DNA of 64,000 nucleotides from Thuidium tamariscinum (GCA_947034885.2 OX344749.2:8757501-8821500), one strand, 5' to 3'; positions 36,892-49,543 are shown, numbered from the stretch's first letter. Translations and numbers: made by a program. Notes: generated by a model from the sequence alone, not told the origin.

Positions 36892-39800
36892 ATGTCGGAG
36901 ACTATCACATCTCCTAGTTTGGAAGGGCCCGGTGATGAGCTTCTCATTCTTCCAGGTCATTTTTTCTCTCCTGCCTTCGTTCTCATTCTCGATCGTCAGT
37001 TGTGGAGATGGACCATGAGTTATATCTCTTTGACATGAAGGAATTTGAACTTGTGTGCAGACGATAGGTTCGAAGACAGTGATTACGCTTATGAAGAGGT
37101 GGGCATTGACGAGGAGTTTGAGTCGGAAGGCGATATCGAGTCTGAAGATCTCGAAGCCACCCTTCGATCCTTACAGAAGCTCTCTTTTCTTCTTGGTGAG
37201 GACTTGGGCGCAGAATTTCATCATGGATTGTGAACTTTCAGCGGCTGCTGGTTCCAATGCGGTAATATTTCTATGTATGGAATTCCTGCTGAACAGTATT
37301 TGGTGAACATGGCTTTTCAGGCAAAGGACAGAAGAGCGTTGCGTACCCAGACATACGGCGGCAGCGAGAGGTTCTGGATGATTTTGTGCGTAATTTCTGT
37401 ATGACGTACAGTCTACACAAAACGCTCGAAGTATTCGAAGTAAGGACATGCTTTGAAGCATTTCATCTACTCATGTGCAAGATTGCAAGAGTGTCAATAC
37501 GCTGTAATATTCCCAGTCAAATGTGTTGTGTGTGTTGGGCTGATATGGGAGTCATGTGGACAAGGTGGAGTGGTTTGATGCGAAGGAAAAGGGAAAGGTG
37601 ATAGACAGCAAATTGATAATGGTACCGGATGAATATGGTCGCTCCTTGCAGCTCACCAACATTTTGAAGCGCCTTCAAGAGCAACTCGAACAACAAACTG
37701 TCGTTGCTCAGTACTTGCCCCTCTATTCTCCTGAGGCTCATCTTTCGCGAATGTCTAATTGAGAAAGGTTTTAGGCATTACTGTGGCCATGTAATGTTGA
37801 AATATTAATTATCGCCACTTTTTTCTCGCCACTTGTAATGACTTCTGGATTTCCTTGGGTGGGATGTATAAGTCGGGGTGTTCTCGTTGCCCACTTAAAA
37901 GCAGATCAATTGTAGAGGGTATGGGTTTTGACAGAGCACGGATGAAACCATTCGTCTTTGTGACTGAAGATACAATCAGATGGGCAGATGCCGAGCAGAG
38001 ATGCTGGAAAAGTTTCGGAAGGAGCGGAACTTGCATCGTATGCACCACAATCGAATTGCGCAAGAGAAGAACAAATTAGTCATCGACATTAAGGTGGAAA
38101 TCAGTGCCACTTGTCACTACTTTCCACAGCAACCTAATCTTTCAGATGCTAAGTAATGATTCATTCCGCCAATCGCCACATCCATCATGTGCTTGTCTGC
38201 GATAAATTTTTCCAGAGGTTGCGGACCCACTTTGGGAAGTATGATGACCTGCTTGAACAGCTGAAGAAGAAATACGAGCAAGCTGTGAAGGCGAAGTCAC
38301 TGATGGCATTGGAAAGGGATAAATTGCGAGCCATGGTAGGTCTCACTTAGTCTCCATTTCTTGCAATCACCACACACGAGAGGATCTTGAGGTATGTCTT
38401 TTCTTCAGGTGGAGAAAGCAGAACTGTTTACAGAAGACAATCCTCTGTCACCTAACTTCAAAGGTGCCAAGTACGGAAAAGGTTCCATGACAGCTGTGCC
38501 GAAGGCAGATCCTTTGATTTCTGCGTGCAAAATAAACCCCTTCCATGCAGCGAGAATATCTCTCACGGACGTCCGAGCGTATATGCTGAAGTCCACCTTC
38601 CGAGGCCACACTACGTCTGTGAGCAAGTAATTTGTGACTACAGATGTAGTGAATTCTTCTGTTTATGTAGTTCTTAGTTTAGCAATATAGCGAAGCCTCA
38701 GTGGTCAATGTTGAAATGATTGAAGTTCTGACGTTGCAGAGTTCTTGCAGATGATGCTTTCTGATGCAATTTTTTGGCAGTGTCATTATTCACCCAAAGA
38801 AGCCAGTCGTTGTCACTGCTTCTGATGATGGAACATGGCGGATGTGGGGATTACCTGCCGGTGATCTCATCATGACAGGGGAAGGTCATAAGGATTGGGT
38901 ATCTGGCCTCGACTTCCATCCCAAGTTAGGCCCCAATTCTCCATTAATTCGAGACTCAATCGTAAATACTAGATTGCAATGCAATATTGAGTATATTCTT
39001 GTTGAGAATATTGCAATATTCTCGTTATTCTTCCACTTAATCAACTTTGCATAACTTTTCATTAGGGGCATGCACTTGGCTTCCACTTCTGGGGACTGCA
39101 CAGTGAAATTGTGGAGTTTTGAGAAATCACGTTGTATTCATACATTCACTGACCACACCCAGGTTTGAATCTATTTATGTATTTATTAGAGTATCACGGG
39201 CCAAGCTTATGAATCTGACGTAAGCTATTGCCTTGCAAGCACCGAGACAGCTTCATCTTGGCATTTCCTGACCTACTTAAGTATGCTTTTGTTGCTTGTT
39301 ATGTACTGTCCTTTCCCATCTTGCAGACATTTCTTTGCATGTTAACTTTTTAATGTGGTTTTTTCTTGTATAGAGTGCAGGCTGTGTGGTCAGTATCATA
39401 TCATACGAGTGGTGATGTTCTTGCAAGTTCATCTCTCGACCATACGTCACGTCTTTGGGATCTTTATACGTACGAAATATCTGTGTCATTCTTTATTCGC
39501 TATATCACTTTCAACCAAGAAACATGAACGTAGCTCAAAATCTTGATTTTCTCCAACTTTTTTGCTTTACACACTTGAGAGAATTAGGAAGGTGGTCTTC
39601 TGTAACACGTTTATTTCTGGTCACTAATATATTTGCATTGCTTGAGTTTATTGATGCTGTGGGCTTGCCATATTTGTGAGCAGGATGAAATGCCGGGGCA
39701 CCTTACGGGGCCACATGGACTCAGTAAATTCTATAACTTGGCAGTTGTATTCTAGTATTCTCTCCACTGCAAGCAGCGACAAAACTGTAAGCTTGTGGGA

Positions 39801-40631
39801 TGCTAGATCTGCACTGTGTGTACAAACTTTCTATGGCCACAAAGCCTCCTGCAACCAGGCTTGTTTCAACAACAAGGTGATCTTTCTGTAATGCAATTCA
39901 TTTGTTTGTAAACCTTGTCTGTGGAGAGGGTCGATAATGGCTTATCCAGTGCATCCAGTCCATTTCGCTTACCAATTTTACTTATAATTGGTCATTTCAT
40001 GGATGCCAGGGATTTATGATATCCTCTGTGGATGCGGATGGGGTTGTGAAGCTGTGGGATGTGAGAAAAGTTGCTGAATATGCAACAATCAATGTTGGAC
40101 CTCAGTCCGCCAACCGTTGCTGCTTTGATCCTAGTGGCCTTGTCATTGCTGTTGCTAGCAGCGACCAACGCATCAAGTGGTTAGGCCTTGCAATGCACAC
40201 ATCTAATTCATACTACGCATGTATTGAACAGATATGCAATGGATTTGGATAGAATGGACTCACGGATTGTTATATCTGAAGTGATCTACATGCAGCTTCC
40301 AAATCGATTCGGAGGTGGTACCAGTTGCTGAATTAAGAGGCCATGATGACGCGGTGCAAGCCGTGGTGTTCGACCCCAATGGCAATTTCATCGTATCTGG
40401 GAGCTCAGACAGCACATTCCGCATTTGGGGAAACCTCGAAGACGTGACGCCAGAGTCGGAGTATGTCTTTACCAATCAAATTTGTCCTTCGCTTTACTCA
40501 CTATCAGCCTTGGAAGGGTTAATTTTCAAGTCCGTGCTATGATTATGTCATTCCTGACCATTGTTTTTTGCAATTTGTGATGAAATAGGGCTGTCGTGAT
40601 TGAAGGAGAGCAATCCTACTATCCATGTTGA
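36892..40631 (+). CDS. PF20/SPAG16 central-pair WD40 protein, 601 aa
   Basis: Homologue of Chlamydomonas PF20 and animal SPAG16, a protein of the axoneme central pair needed for flagellar beating. Fourteen exons: 36892-36955, 37061-37195, 37321-37439, 37565-37710, 37988-38093, 38216-38335, 38409-38626, 38781-38924, 39066-39162, 39381-39469, 39684-39876, 40010-40176, 40296-40460 and 40589-40631. Phases close throughout, giving 1,806 nt, close to the family length (about 600 aa). An acidic N-terminus is followed by a LisH-like segment (DDFVRNF, TLEVFE), then a coiled coil at about 120-225 (RNLHRMHHNRIAQEKNKL) and seven WD repeats at about 290-585 (SSDKTVSLWDAR, DADGVVKLWDVR). Exon 13 could read on to a stop at 40540-40542, but its GTATGT donor and the following exon make splicing more likely. 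No damage is visible. In plants it should act only in motile sperm. Confidence 0.93.
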
Positions 40632-42619
40632 TTCATCAGCAATTACTGAGAACAAGACTTGGAATTCATTGTAGATTTTTTTCAAAATTTTCAGCAAGCG
40701 GTGGTAGCGTACTTTGTTTTCCTTTGAAGTCGTTATTAGATTGTTTGCGAGCCTTCAAGGACACAGAAATTGCTTTCAATTTGAATATTTGTCATTTTCT
40801 TGAGAATCAATTGCTGTGATGAAATCCTTGGGACTTTTTGGCAGATGCAGAGTCCCTTGTTTGGGGGAGGGGGGGGGGGGTAGCTTCTATACACGAGTTA
40901 GATTTTGTGTAGAAAGCAATATTGATGCATGCCAAGTTTTCATGATTTGAATTTTATCAGTATGATCTATGCAACCCTCACATTTTGAATCCCTGAGTGC
41001 CCTAGCGCCTTCGGCTTCTCCAAATTGAAAGATTGCCCTATTTGACTAATAAAATCTTTTTAAGAGTACGGTGAAATGATTAGTCCTTTCACATGTGCCT
41101 TTAATCTTTTCTCTACTACCAATTGGTATGGTTAGTTTTTGTAGATCTGAGGGGTTAAGAAAATATGTCATATACTTAACAAATTGCTTCCCATTTAAAG
41201 AGAAAAGTTATATGCTCTAAACGGTCTCATTCAATAGAAACAATTTGTTTTTGTGTTTAGGATCATATATTTGTTGGCTTAAATTGTTGTCACTATTTGA
41301 TGGCAATTACCTTAAATTATGTTTTATCTTGTTGTTCTTGTAATCAACCCTTAAGACTTTTAGTGTCCAATGGGTGATCAAATTATGAATTTCTTAAAGA
41401 GAAGGTTACAAGAAACAAATTAGGTAATTTTTGCCATTTTTCAATGATGTGATTAGCATGGGCATTTGTTCCTTTATATATTTGTATAAGATTGTAAATC
41501 ATTTCATGTAGAGATGGAAGGAAGAAAAACTTGCAAAAATGATCTTTAGTCTAGATTTTTCTACAATCATAATTTATATTTTTACAAAAGTTCTAAACTT
41601 GCATTCTTCCTTCTACTAGGGACTCTTAGGGATTAACTTAGTAAAGACATTGTTGACCAAAAGATTTCATGGATGACTGTATTTCTATAGAAACAAAGGA
41701 ATGTACTAATTGGTTCAATAATTGGAGTATATGTTTTGGTGACTACCTTGGTCATCTAAGTTCATGTTGTTCTTGGTCAATGATGCTAGTGTGTGAGTGT
41801 AGAAATGTGACTATGTGAACCTTGAACCTATTTCTTATAGAAGAAGATGCTTGCTCCATGGATCATCCTTACAATGTATATTGGTGATTTCTTGCTATTT
41901 ACTCTTAATGTGAATCCTACCTACAAGAATGATATTTTTTGCATTCAAATCCAATGAATGAAATGAATCTTATGAATTGTAGTTTCTACTCCAATTTGAA
42001 ATTTTGAACAATTTGTAAATTTCAATATGTTATAGGAATATGAACTTCAGAAAATGATAATTGTTGTTCATTGATATTATATATTTGACAACTTTGATTG
42101 ATACGACAATGTTGTACACTATGATATACAACTATAGTGAAAATTCAGATTTTTTTAGTATATTTTGTATTGTTATGGATTTTTTTTAAATTTCATTAAA
42201 AAATTCACAGAAATTTAATGTTTTCCCCAGAAAATTTGAAAATGTATGACTTGTAATAGGCATATGATTTCATCTCTTAAGAAAAATATGTTTTCATTCA
42301 TATCTAGTTGCAGGATGGCAGCAAACAGAGTGATGGACTGTGAGGCTTTGAAATCTGTGGTCACAGGCCTGTCCTTGCAGGGTTGATCTCCTTCTGATGT
42401 TATGAGAATTCCCTTTTAAGAGCGAATGACCCTCTGCCTAAGAGAATCCAAAAGGGGAAGGAGGAGCCAGGCTCTTGTGGTGTAGAGGGCGAGAGAAAGC
42501 CCAACCAACCACCTACCTCGAGCTCCCCTTTAGAACTGGATCATTTTGTTGCTATGCTGCTGCTTGCTGCTCCGCCTCCGCCTCTGTTGTGAATCTCTTT
42601 TGCATCTCGAATCTCGGCG
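40632..42619. other. Gene-free stretch between PF20 and the PDZ gene
   Basis: A G-rich tract lies at about 40862-40881 just past the PF20 stop. About 41345-41637 has degenerate ends (caacccttaagactt ... actcttagggattaa) like those of the TTAA elements, but neither TTAA is intact at the left. The rest is AT-rich until about 42310, where composition shifts towards the next gene's promoter and leader. Confidence 0.4.
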
Positions 42620-44488
42620 ATGGCGGGACCTCTCGTCAGTCTCGCCTGCGCTCGCCCTTCTTCCCCATTGCCATCCTCGTCCTTCAGAAATCTCGAACCC
42701 AATTCCTTACAGCCGCCCCAACATCTTACTGCTGTCTTCCGACGTACTTCTCACCTCGGTAACTTGTTGGCTCGCTTTCTCAAGTTTTCTCTAATTTTGG
42801 GTGCCAATTCTTTTTCTGACACCTGAAGTCTCGAATATCGCGAATGCAAATACTTGGGTTGCTCGCCAAGAACGAACGTGAGACCATGTGAGAGAGGAAT
42901 ATTGTGAGTGATGGGCAGGAACTGGCTTGAGCTCTAAAAGCCCCGACTCACACTCTGGGTAGAGAATGGTCGCATGGACATGAGCCGGACCATGCGAATT
43001 GGATTTCAATGCCCTAAGCTATGGCGGGGAATTAAAGACGGGTACCTGCAGATTAGAATTGGAATTTTGTGTGCTTAGTATACCTTGTTGTTTAACTCCA
43101 AGAGAAGTTAGGTGATGAGCTTTGAAATTGTAGAGGAATGCTCTTACTTCGTGACACTAGTAATGAGCATCAGATTTCGTTTCAATTTCATGGTCAGGCA
43201 CAGGAAAGCAGTCGGAATGTGGACATGGAGTACGGGTCAACCCACTTGCCGGCTCTCATTCTTCCTTGAGAGCCATTTTTAATTCAGAGAAAGAATCGTC
43301 TGCGAGTGCCAGTGACGATGAGAATGATGTCCCTCCTCCTGGTTGCAGTCGAATCAAAGTGGAATTCACGAAACCATTAGGTGCGTCCACCTTTCTCTTA
43401 TTTCTTTCCTCAACCTAGATACAGGACAACATGTAGCGTAAACCTAGATGTGTGGGATGGTAACTGCTCTCTGAGATGATTTGAATTTCTGTTGCGGATC
43501 AAGAATCAAAAAATGGAAGCAATGTAATCTCTAACAACTCATTTGAAAATGCAAGTGGTTAAAACGATGCATTACATTCTATTACCTCTTCTAGGGTATT
43601 TGTGACACCTTACCAACGGCTGGAATATCTGTTTCCATGGAGAGGGATTCGAATTGAGTCGACCACTGTCACGTCGTTCAATTTGTGGATTTTAGGTCCT
43701 TATTTTCATGGTAGGCAAATATAGACCTTACTGAAGGTGGTTTAGAGTGCTTTGTGTTCGATTTTTGGTCTTGGTTTCCAGGCTGACTCATGGAGGAGTG
43801 GGGTAGTGCAGGTATTGCTTTTGAAGAAGACAAATTTGGAAATATCTTTGTGGATGAAGTGCTTGAAGGTGGAAATGCATATAAGTCGGGGTTGATAGAG
43901 GCTGGTGATCAACTCATTGCCACAAGCGCTATAGTCTATGGTTCTGAAGAAGATTACCAAGGTGTGATGGTCAGAAAGGGTATGCAGATAATCCGGCTTA
44001 ATGTACGCGGGGAAAGATTTGAGACGGTCCGTCCCTCATTCTTCAAGATTCACATTTCATATATTGTCCCTTTTCAGTAAGGCTAATAAGGCTAGTAGAC
44101 ACTTCTAATCCACTTTAGCTTCCTGGCAATCTCCCAAGCCACACATGAACAATTAATGTGTGTGAATTTAACGAAGTGGTGGATCTGTTCACTGCAGGTC
44201 ATGGCGGCTATTGGTACACATCCAGCTTATATTAAGGTGCACTTCTTACTTAACGTGCTTAATCAAGCAAGACTAGGATGTCAGTTTCTACTGTCTGCCC
44301 TTTGAAGCTCTATTTGGTTAGAATTATGATCAGTTTCAAGTCTTGTAGCTTCTCGTCTTTTTGCTTATGTTGAAGTTTGGAAATGTGACTCGGCAATTGA
44401 AGGTGTTTGGAATGTGCAGGTTGCAATGGAGTTCCAAAAATGCAAACCTCCGTTGAAAGAGTCTTTGAATGGCTCTACAAGAAGTTGA
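42620..44488 (+). CDS. Small plastid-type PDZ-domain protein, 214 aa
   Basis: Five exons: 42620-42758, 43198-43380, 43812-44026, 44198-44236 and 44420-44488, all GT-AG with closing phases. Residues 1 to about 60 are rich in Ser, Pro and Arg with few acidic residues, like a chloroplast transit peptide. A PDZ domain spans about 99-192. Its ligand-binding loop is the KPLGIAF stretch at the exon 2/3 junction; further features are DEVLEGGNA and SGLIEAGDQL. The order and wording resemble the PDZ part of MET1/TSP9-associated proteins of thylakoids (Arabidopsis At1g55480), including the closing FETVMAAIGTHPAYIKV and FQKCKPP. MET1 itself continues into TPR repeats; here a stop follows 12 residues after FQKCKPP, and I find no TPR exon downstream. 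It is therefore a shorter PDZ-only relative, or the 3' exon was missed. Function is inferred. Confidence 0.82.
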
Positions 44489-45372
44489 TTTATGGAGGTA
44501 GGAAGCTTCTTACCACGAGTTTCTGAGAGGGCTATAATTCTGAGTTCTTAGTTTTTTGCTTGAAAACAATGTATTTGTTTATACATATTTGACTAGTTGT
44601 ATGCTATTGACACGAAATTCTTCCCTTAACAATTAAATAATACTGGGGCTTTCTGACGGTGCTCACAACCGTTGATAATTTTACTTTCACAATGCAAAAT
44701 ATTGAATTTCAGTAAGACTACTTTAACTCTGGCACCAATTGAATAATTTTGTTTTGATAAAAGTGGTGTGTTGGGTCTTACCCTATAATTTATCGTCGAC
44801 CTTGGAATAGTGTTGTTTGGATTGTATGAGGCTTGAGTACTACTTTATTAGTATTCTATAAATCAAGTGCAGTAATAGCAGAAACGCAGTGCAAAGGCTT
44901 ACGAGAAATGGTTTTGATCGTTTGAGCAAATAAGTCATCTCTCAACTTTGTATCTGACACCACTATAAATAAAATTCTCTGAAGCACAGTAACCAAATTC
45001 AAGACTCCGAATCGAAGCCCATACATATTCCAGAACCTTTCAGGAATCAAGAGTTGCTGGAGGGAGATCAAGGGGCCGGTGACGAGATTTTCAAGATAGC
45101 ACCGAGATTCGGCCTTGCCTTGAGAGCATTGCTGGCGTATCATAAAATTTCTTGTACAGTTAAACTGCCGTTTTCCTGCAGGTTTTTCTCTCTTAACTTT
45201 CTTTCAAAGGAGCTCCAGAATTTGAATTGGGGCTTCTGCAAGGCTCAAGAGATCCCCAGGCAAATATTGCACAATTCCATGCATTAGAATGAGAGAATGG
45301 TTTGTTTTATTTAAAGGTCTCTAATTTCAACCACATGGAAGTCAGGTCTAAGAGCCAGATTTCATGTGAGCT

Positions 45373-45487
45373 GAGGGTTGGTGAAGCCCACTGAACAGCG
45401 GTGGAACAGAGTCTCCAGAAAAGTTGGACTTCCCATTCCATTGCTGATTGATGGGCTTCACCGGCCACTGGCTCAGCCAACCCTAAG
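45373..45487. mobile_element. Possible short inverted-repeat element
   Basis: Left 'gagggttggtgaagccca' and right 'tgggcttcaccggcc...agccaaccct' are inverted copies, with an extra segment in the right arm. No target duplication was identified. Confidence 0.4.
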
Positions 45488-45925
45488 AATTCTTGAAAAG
45501 AAACATCAACAATAATTTAGCCAAATTTAAGAAACTTATAATATTTGATTCTAATATTGATGTCATAATTAGTCTAAGTAAAATGTTTAATCAAAAACAA
45601 AAATATTGGATAACAAAGAGCAAAAGTTATAATTCACTCCAATACTAAGGTGATCTTTTGCTCTTTATAATAGCTTGTAATTTATCTTGGTATTGAGTCT
45701 ATCTTCAATACTTGAAAAGAAATGTTGGATATAGCTTGCCACAATCTAGGCAAACCTAAATCAACTTTGACTTTCAAACATTTTTTGGGCTTGTAGTATC
45801 TATAAAGGATAGCACCCCTTCAATCTCAAGGATTATTATATTTTACAAGAATTGTCTCCTTTGAGATTAAATAACTAATCCAGAACATTCAAAGCTTCTC
45901 TTTTTCTATGGCTTTGTTTATTGTC

Positions 45926-46225
45926 TCATTAGGAGGGATTTGAGGGCTCCGCAGGGCTGTTTCGGGACTGTTCCCGAAACTGGTCAGGGAACGGCTGGGT
46001 CAGCATTTTAAGATTTTTTTTAAAATTTTTTTTTTAAAGTTTTTTTTTTGGGTCCTGAAATATGAAAAAAAGTCCAAAAAAAAAATTTCGAGAAAAAAAA
46101 GTCGATGACGTGGCACAGTCTCGACCACGTCGGATTCCTGCAGATCTGCGTTCCCCGCGACTGATTACGGATTTCGGGCTGTGGGAACTCGCAGGCTCCC
46201 AGAGCCCTCAAATCCCTCCTAATGA
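45926..46225. mobile_element. MITE with TTTGAGGGCTC ends, 300 bp
   Basis: Ends TCATTAGGAGGGATTTGAGG and its complement at 46206-46225 form an inverted repeat of about 23 bp (continuing into GGCT/AGCC). The interior is GC-rich at both sides of a T/A-rich centre and carries a 25-nt palindrome-like box (GACGTGG ... CCACGTC, about 46105-46129). The same box in the opposite sense is in the element at 50137-50375, so both belong to one family. Confidence 0.75.
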
Positions 46226-48066
46226 CATGGAATGTGACCCCCTTTTGTGACAAAAGGATCCCATAGCCATTCAAATTTGTCAAATGGATTGTATATACAT
46301 CAAGGATTAATCCAATTCCAACCTAAGGTCATTATTAAGATAAAAAATTATCTATTTGTCATTTTTTCCTTGGTGCAAGTCCTTTTAAATATCTTGGGAT
46401 CAACAATGATAAGAATGATTGTACTAACATTATAGAAGGAAAGACAATAGGAAGAAGCACAATTCATATTCATTTGTATAGAAAACCAAACATACAACTT
46501 AGCCAATCATTTCTTTGTGGTTCTTATTCTACTACACTATTTGCAATTTATTGCATATAATTATTACAATTGTGTTGTTCAAATGGTGTAGTTTAGGACA
46601 CTACAACTATTGTATAGTATTGTACTAAATAGAGCAAAACTACAACTATATAGTCTAGTTGACCTTCAACTCTTAACTTAATTCTCACTCATTCTCTTCA
46701 TCATGCATTTTTCAAGTAATTCCCATCCCAAAGGATGACAATGCCTACCAAATTCCCTACTTTTTTTACTTTGCATTTTTTTCTTTCACATGGGTACAAC
46801 ATTAGGGCGCAAACTTTAATGCACATCCATTTTTTAACCAATTGAGGTGAATATCTTTGAAATGGAACTTTTACTTCCCTATTGATGCCACTTACAACCT
46901 CAAAAGCTACCTTTTCCTACATATTTAGAAGTAAAATAAATAAATAATTAGTATAATACTAAAAATAATATATTACCAAAATTTGAAATCTAAGAAAATC
47001 TAGGTAAAATGTTATTCATGAAATAAATTGACGGTCTATGAATTCCTATCTTTTTTAAAGCTTTATGGAAATACGACTATTCTAAAAATATAATAAAAAA
47101 TTATTTAAAAGTGGTAGCAAACAATCTTAAGAATTTTATTTGTTTATTGATGTTGATGTTGTATGGTACTACAAGACTATTCTCTTTTGCTTCTTGTTGT
47201 TGTTGCTTTCTACTACAAGATTGTCACCTTTCTTTTGCCTTTTATTAATCTTGTTATTTGTTATTATAAGAATTTTTTTACTATTATTTGATAGCTATTG
47301 TAAAATTGTGAAGATTTTTGCTATGGTTTCATTCACAAGTTGCAAAAATTTGAGATTTTTGTGACCAAAGTATATAAAAATGATGCAAAGTGTTAAATTA
47401 TAAATAGAGTAAATGGTAAAAAAATTATGGCCTACTTTTTGCATATTGACAATTTATCTTGCAATTGTTTTTATATCTTAGACCTCCATATCCATCGGAT
47501 TATTTGTGTACAATAAACAACAAAGAAGTAGGATCTAAGGAAAAAAAATTGTACAATTCTAATTTCAAGTATATCCTAAAACAATTTGGTAACACATATA
47601 TGATTGAAATCATTACATTCTATTCAATTGTGGCAAAAAGATGTTTAATTTCCATTTAATATGCACTTGGTTAAGGTCATAAATAAATACAAATAAAAGA
47701 CAAGAAGGTCAATTAAATATATTAGCAAAACAAATATGGCGAATGTCCTATAATATATTATTATGTCAATATAGTGCCAAGACCTAACTCAATCATAAGG
47801 TAGTCATAGTATAAGTGCTATGTTAGCTTATTAGTAGCCATGTCAAACAACAAAAGATAATGCAGGTAAGGATCTATATATAAAGAAGATATTGTCTTCA
47901 TTCCTCACTTGAAGAAGGGGGATTCTTTCCCTAAGACTAACTACAAGCACTTGTAATTTTCCAAGCTTTGGGTTGGATGTAAACAAGTGGGGATAGTAGT
48001 GGAGCAAGTCATTGACAAGTTGGAGGGCGAGGTGAAACGCATGGGACTACAATTCTCCACACTTTT

Positions 48067-49543
48067 TTAACCCTTCATTGCCTAAGGGGATAAAAAGTGT
48101 CCACACATAGTCTGCCAATCTGATTCAAAGTGTTGTAACTTTTGCATTTAATATCCAAATTCAATCAAACTTAGAAGGAAAGTTGTGCATACTAGTCTAG
48201 TTTGTGTGGTAAAATTTTCAGATCAATCCAAAAATGACGAATATTCAAGGAACCAATCAAAGTTCATAGGTTCATTTTGAGTTCACTAAATTGTAGTTGA
48301 TGGCTTCAACTTTGGGGGCTTGTATCTCCTTCATCCAATGTTTGCTTACAATAAGAAAAAATTTGGATGATGTTTCCTTAGAAGTCTAGTTTTTGTGGTC
48401 AAATTTTCATGGCAATCCAAGTTATTTTGAATATTTGAGAGCAATTCAAAGTTCAAAAACCAAACATTTATGAATTACAGTGAACTTTGGCAACTTGTTT
48501 CTTCCTCATACAATGTTTATTTCTAATAATATTTGTTAGAGAAGTTGTGCATTCTAGTCTATTTTGTATAGCTAGAGTTTTGTATCGATCCAAGAAGTTA
48601 TGAGTGAGTGAGAAGCATTTTAGTACAAAGAGGTGCAATCATAGATGTGTTTTTTGCACCTTTTTTGCTACTTTTTTGACATTTCAAAGTCATTTTGCAA
48701 ACAATTCAAAGCTTTTGAATGAATTTTTCTTTGCCAATGTGTTTGAATGTTGGTTTTGAATCACTTTTAGTTTAACCCTATAAGGATGTCGCGGACTAGA
48801 GAGGTCCAATGGATGATAAGGAATTCTCCGATGTAGGACAGAAATGCAATCCACTGTAAGAAACCTTTGTTTTGGATGACAAGCTCTAATTTTTTTATGA
48901 CGGATTTTAGGTGATGTCAATGTTGACAACCCAAAAATTTTATGTCATTAAAAATGTCCAATGTAACATTATTTTTGATAGTCCAATGTTTTTATGTTAA
49001 CATTGATGTTACATTGGTTATTTTTGTTGACATAAAAATTTTAGGTTGTCAACATTGACATCACCTAAAATCCGTCATAAAAATTAGGGCTTGTCACCAA
49101 AGACAGGGGTTTCTTATAGTGATCATTCATCTTCGGTTTTAGGAGTGGAAAGTGGAAATCTTCTATAGTTCTTTGACTTCAAATGAGTTTTCTTGAATAT
49201 TTTATTACCAATGATTCCCACAATTTTAGAAATGATGAATTCCATAGGGACCCCCCATGTCCTTCTAGGATTAAAGTTGGTTCATTTGAGTAGGTTTAGG
49301 AAATAAATTTTACCTCCAAATGTGTTTTTAGGAAAATTTTAGCATCTTTTTCAATACTAGAACATTATAATCTTGCAATCTATGTGGCCAAATGACTCCA
49401 AATTTGATCCACATTATCTACAATGTGTACACTACAAAATTGTACAATTGAGACTTTCATATCTTTTTGACATTTGAACTTATAAGGCTTGACAAGCAAA
49501 GGTGTTTTTAGACCCGTTTGGAGCTTAGGCAATGAAGGGTTAA
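48067..49543. mobile_element. TTAA-flanked element E4 (piggyBac-like), 1.48 kb
   Basis: Starts TTAA-CCCTTCATTGCCTAAG and ends CTTAGGCAATGAAGGG-TTAA: a perfect 16-bp inverted repeat next to intact TTAA on both sides. The left half has three degenerate copies of a 170-190 bp unit (around 48181, 48371 and 48542), each with 'tagtct.*ttgt' and 'atcaatcca'-like words. A CACTA-type MITE (48852-49121) is inserted in it. No transposase frame is visible. Confidence 0.75.
48852..49121. mobile_element. CACTA-type hairpin MITE, 270 bp
   Basis: Starts CACTGTAAGAAACC and ends GGTTTCTTATAGTG, with the 3-bp duplication ATC at 48849-48851 and 49122-49124. CACTR ends plus a 3-bp duplication identify the CACTA (EnSpm/CMC) superfamily. 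Most of the body is inverted-repeat: 'tgacggattttaggtgatgt' at the left pairs with its complement at the right. It is inserted in the TTAA element E4. Confidence 0.85.

Larger units (their letters stand above)
44489..48066. other. Gene-free stretch downstream of the PDZ gene
   Basis: No gene is recognised, apart from the MITEs listed separately at 45373-45487 and 45926-46225. Frames near 44860-45290 were checked as possible extra exons of the PDZ gene and show no TPR-like content. About 46230-48060 is very AT-rich with nothing recognisable. Confidence 0.45.

Noticed and set aside
40461-40542. Read-through end of PF20 exon 13 (stop at 40540-40542)
   Set aside because: The exon meets a GTATGT donor at 40461 and a matching acceptor at 40588 leads to a short, in-phase last exon. 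The read-through residues look like intron translation.
40862-40881. G-tract after PF20 as a regulatory quadruplex
   Set aside because: A simple homopolymer-like tract in non-coding DNA; position alone gives no support for function.
41345-41637. Another TTAA element
   Set aside because: Ends are similar to the family, but the left TTAA is absent and the right one is displaced, so the evidence is too weak.
45054-45287. Possible TPR-coding last exon of the PDZ gene
   Set aside because: The translation shows no TPR pattern, and the PDZ gene already ends with a stop in its fifth exon.
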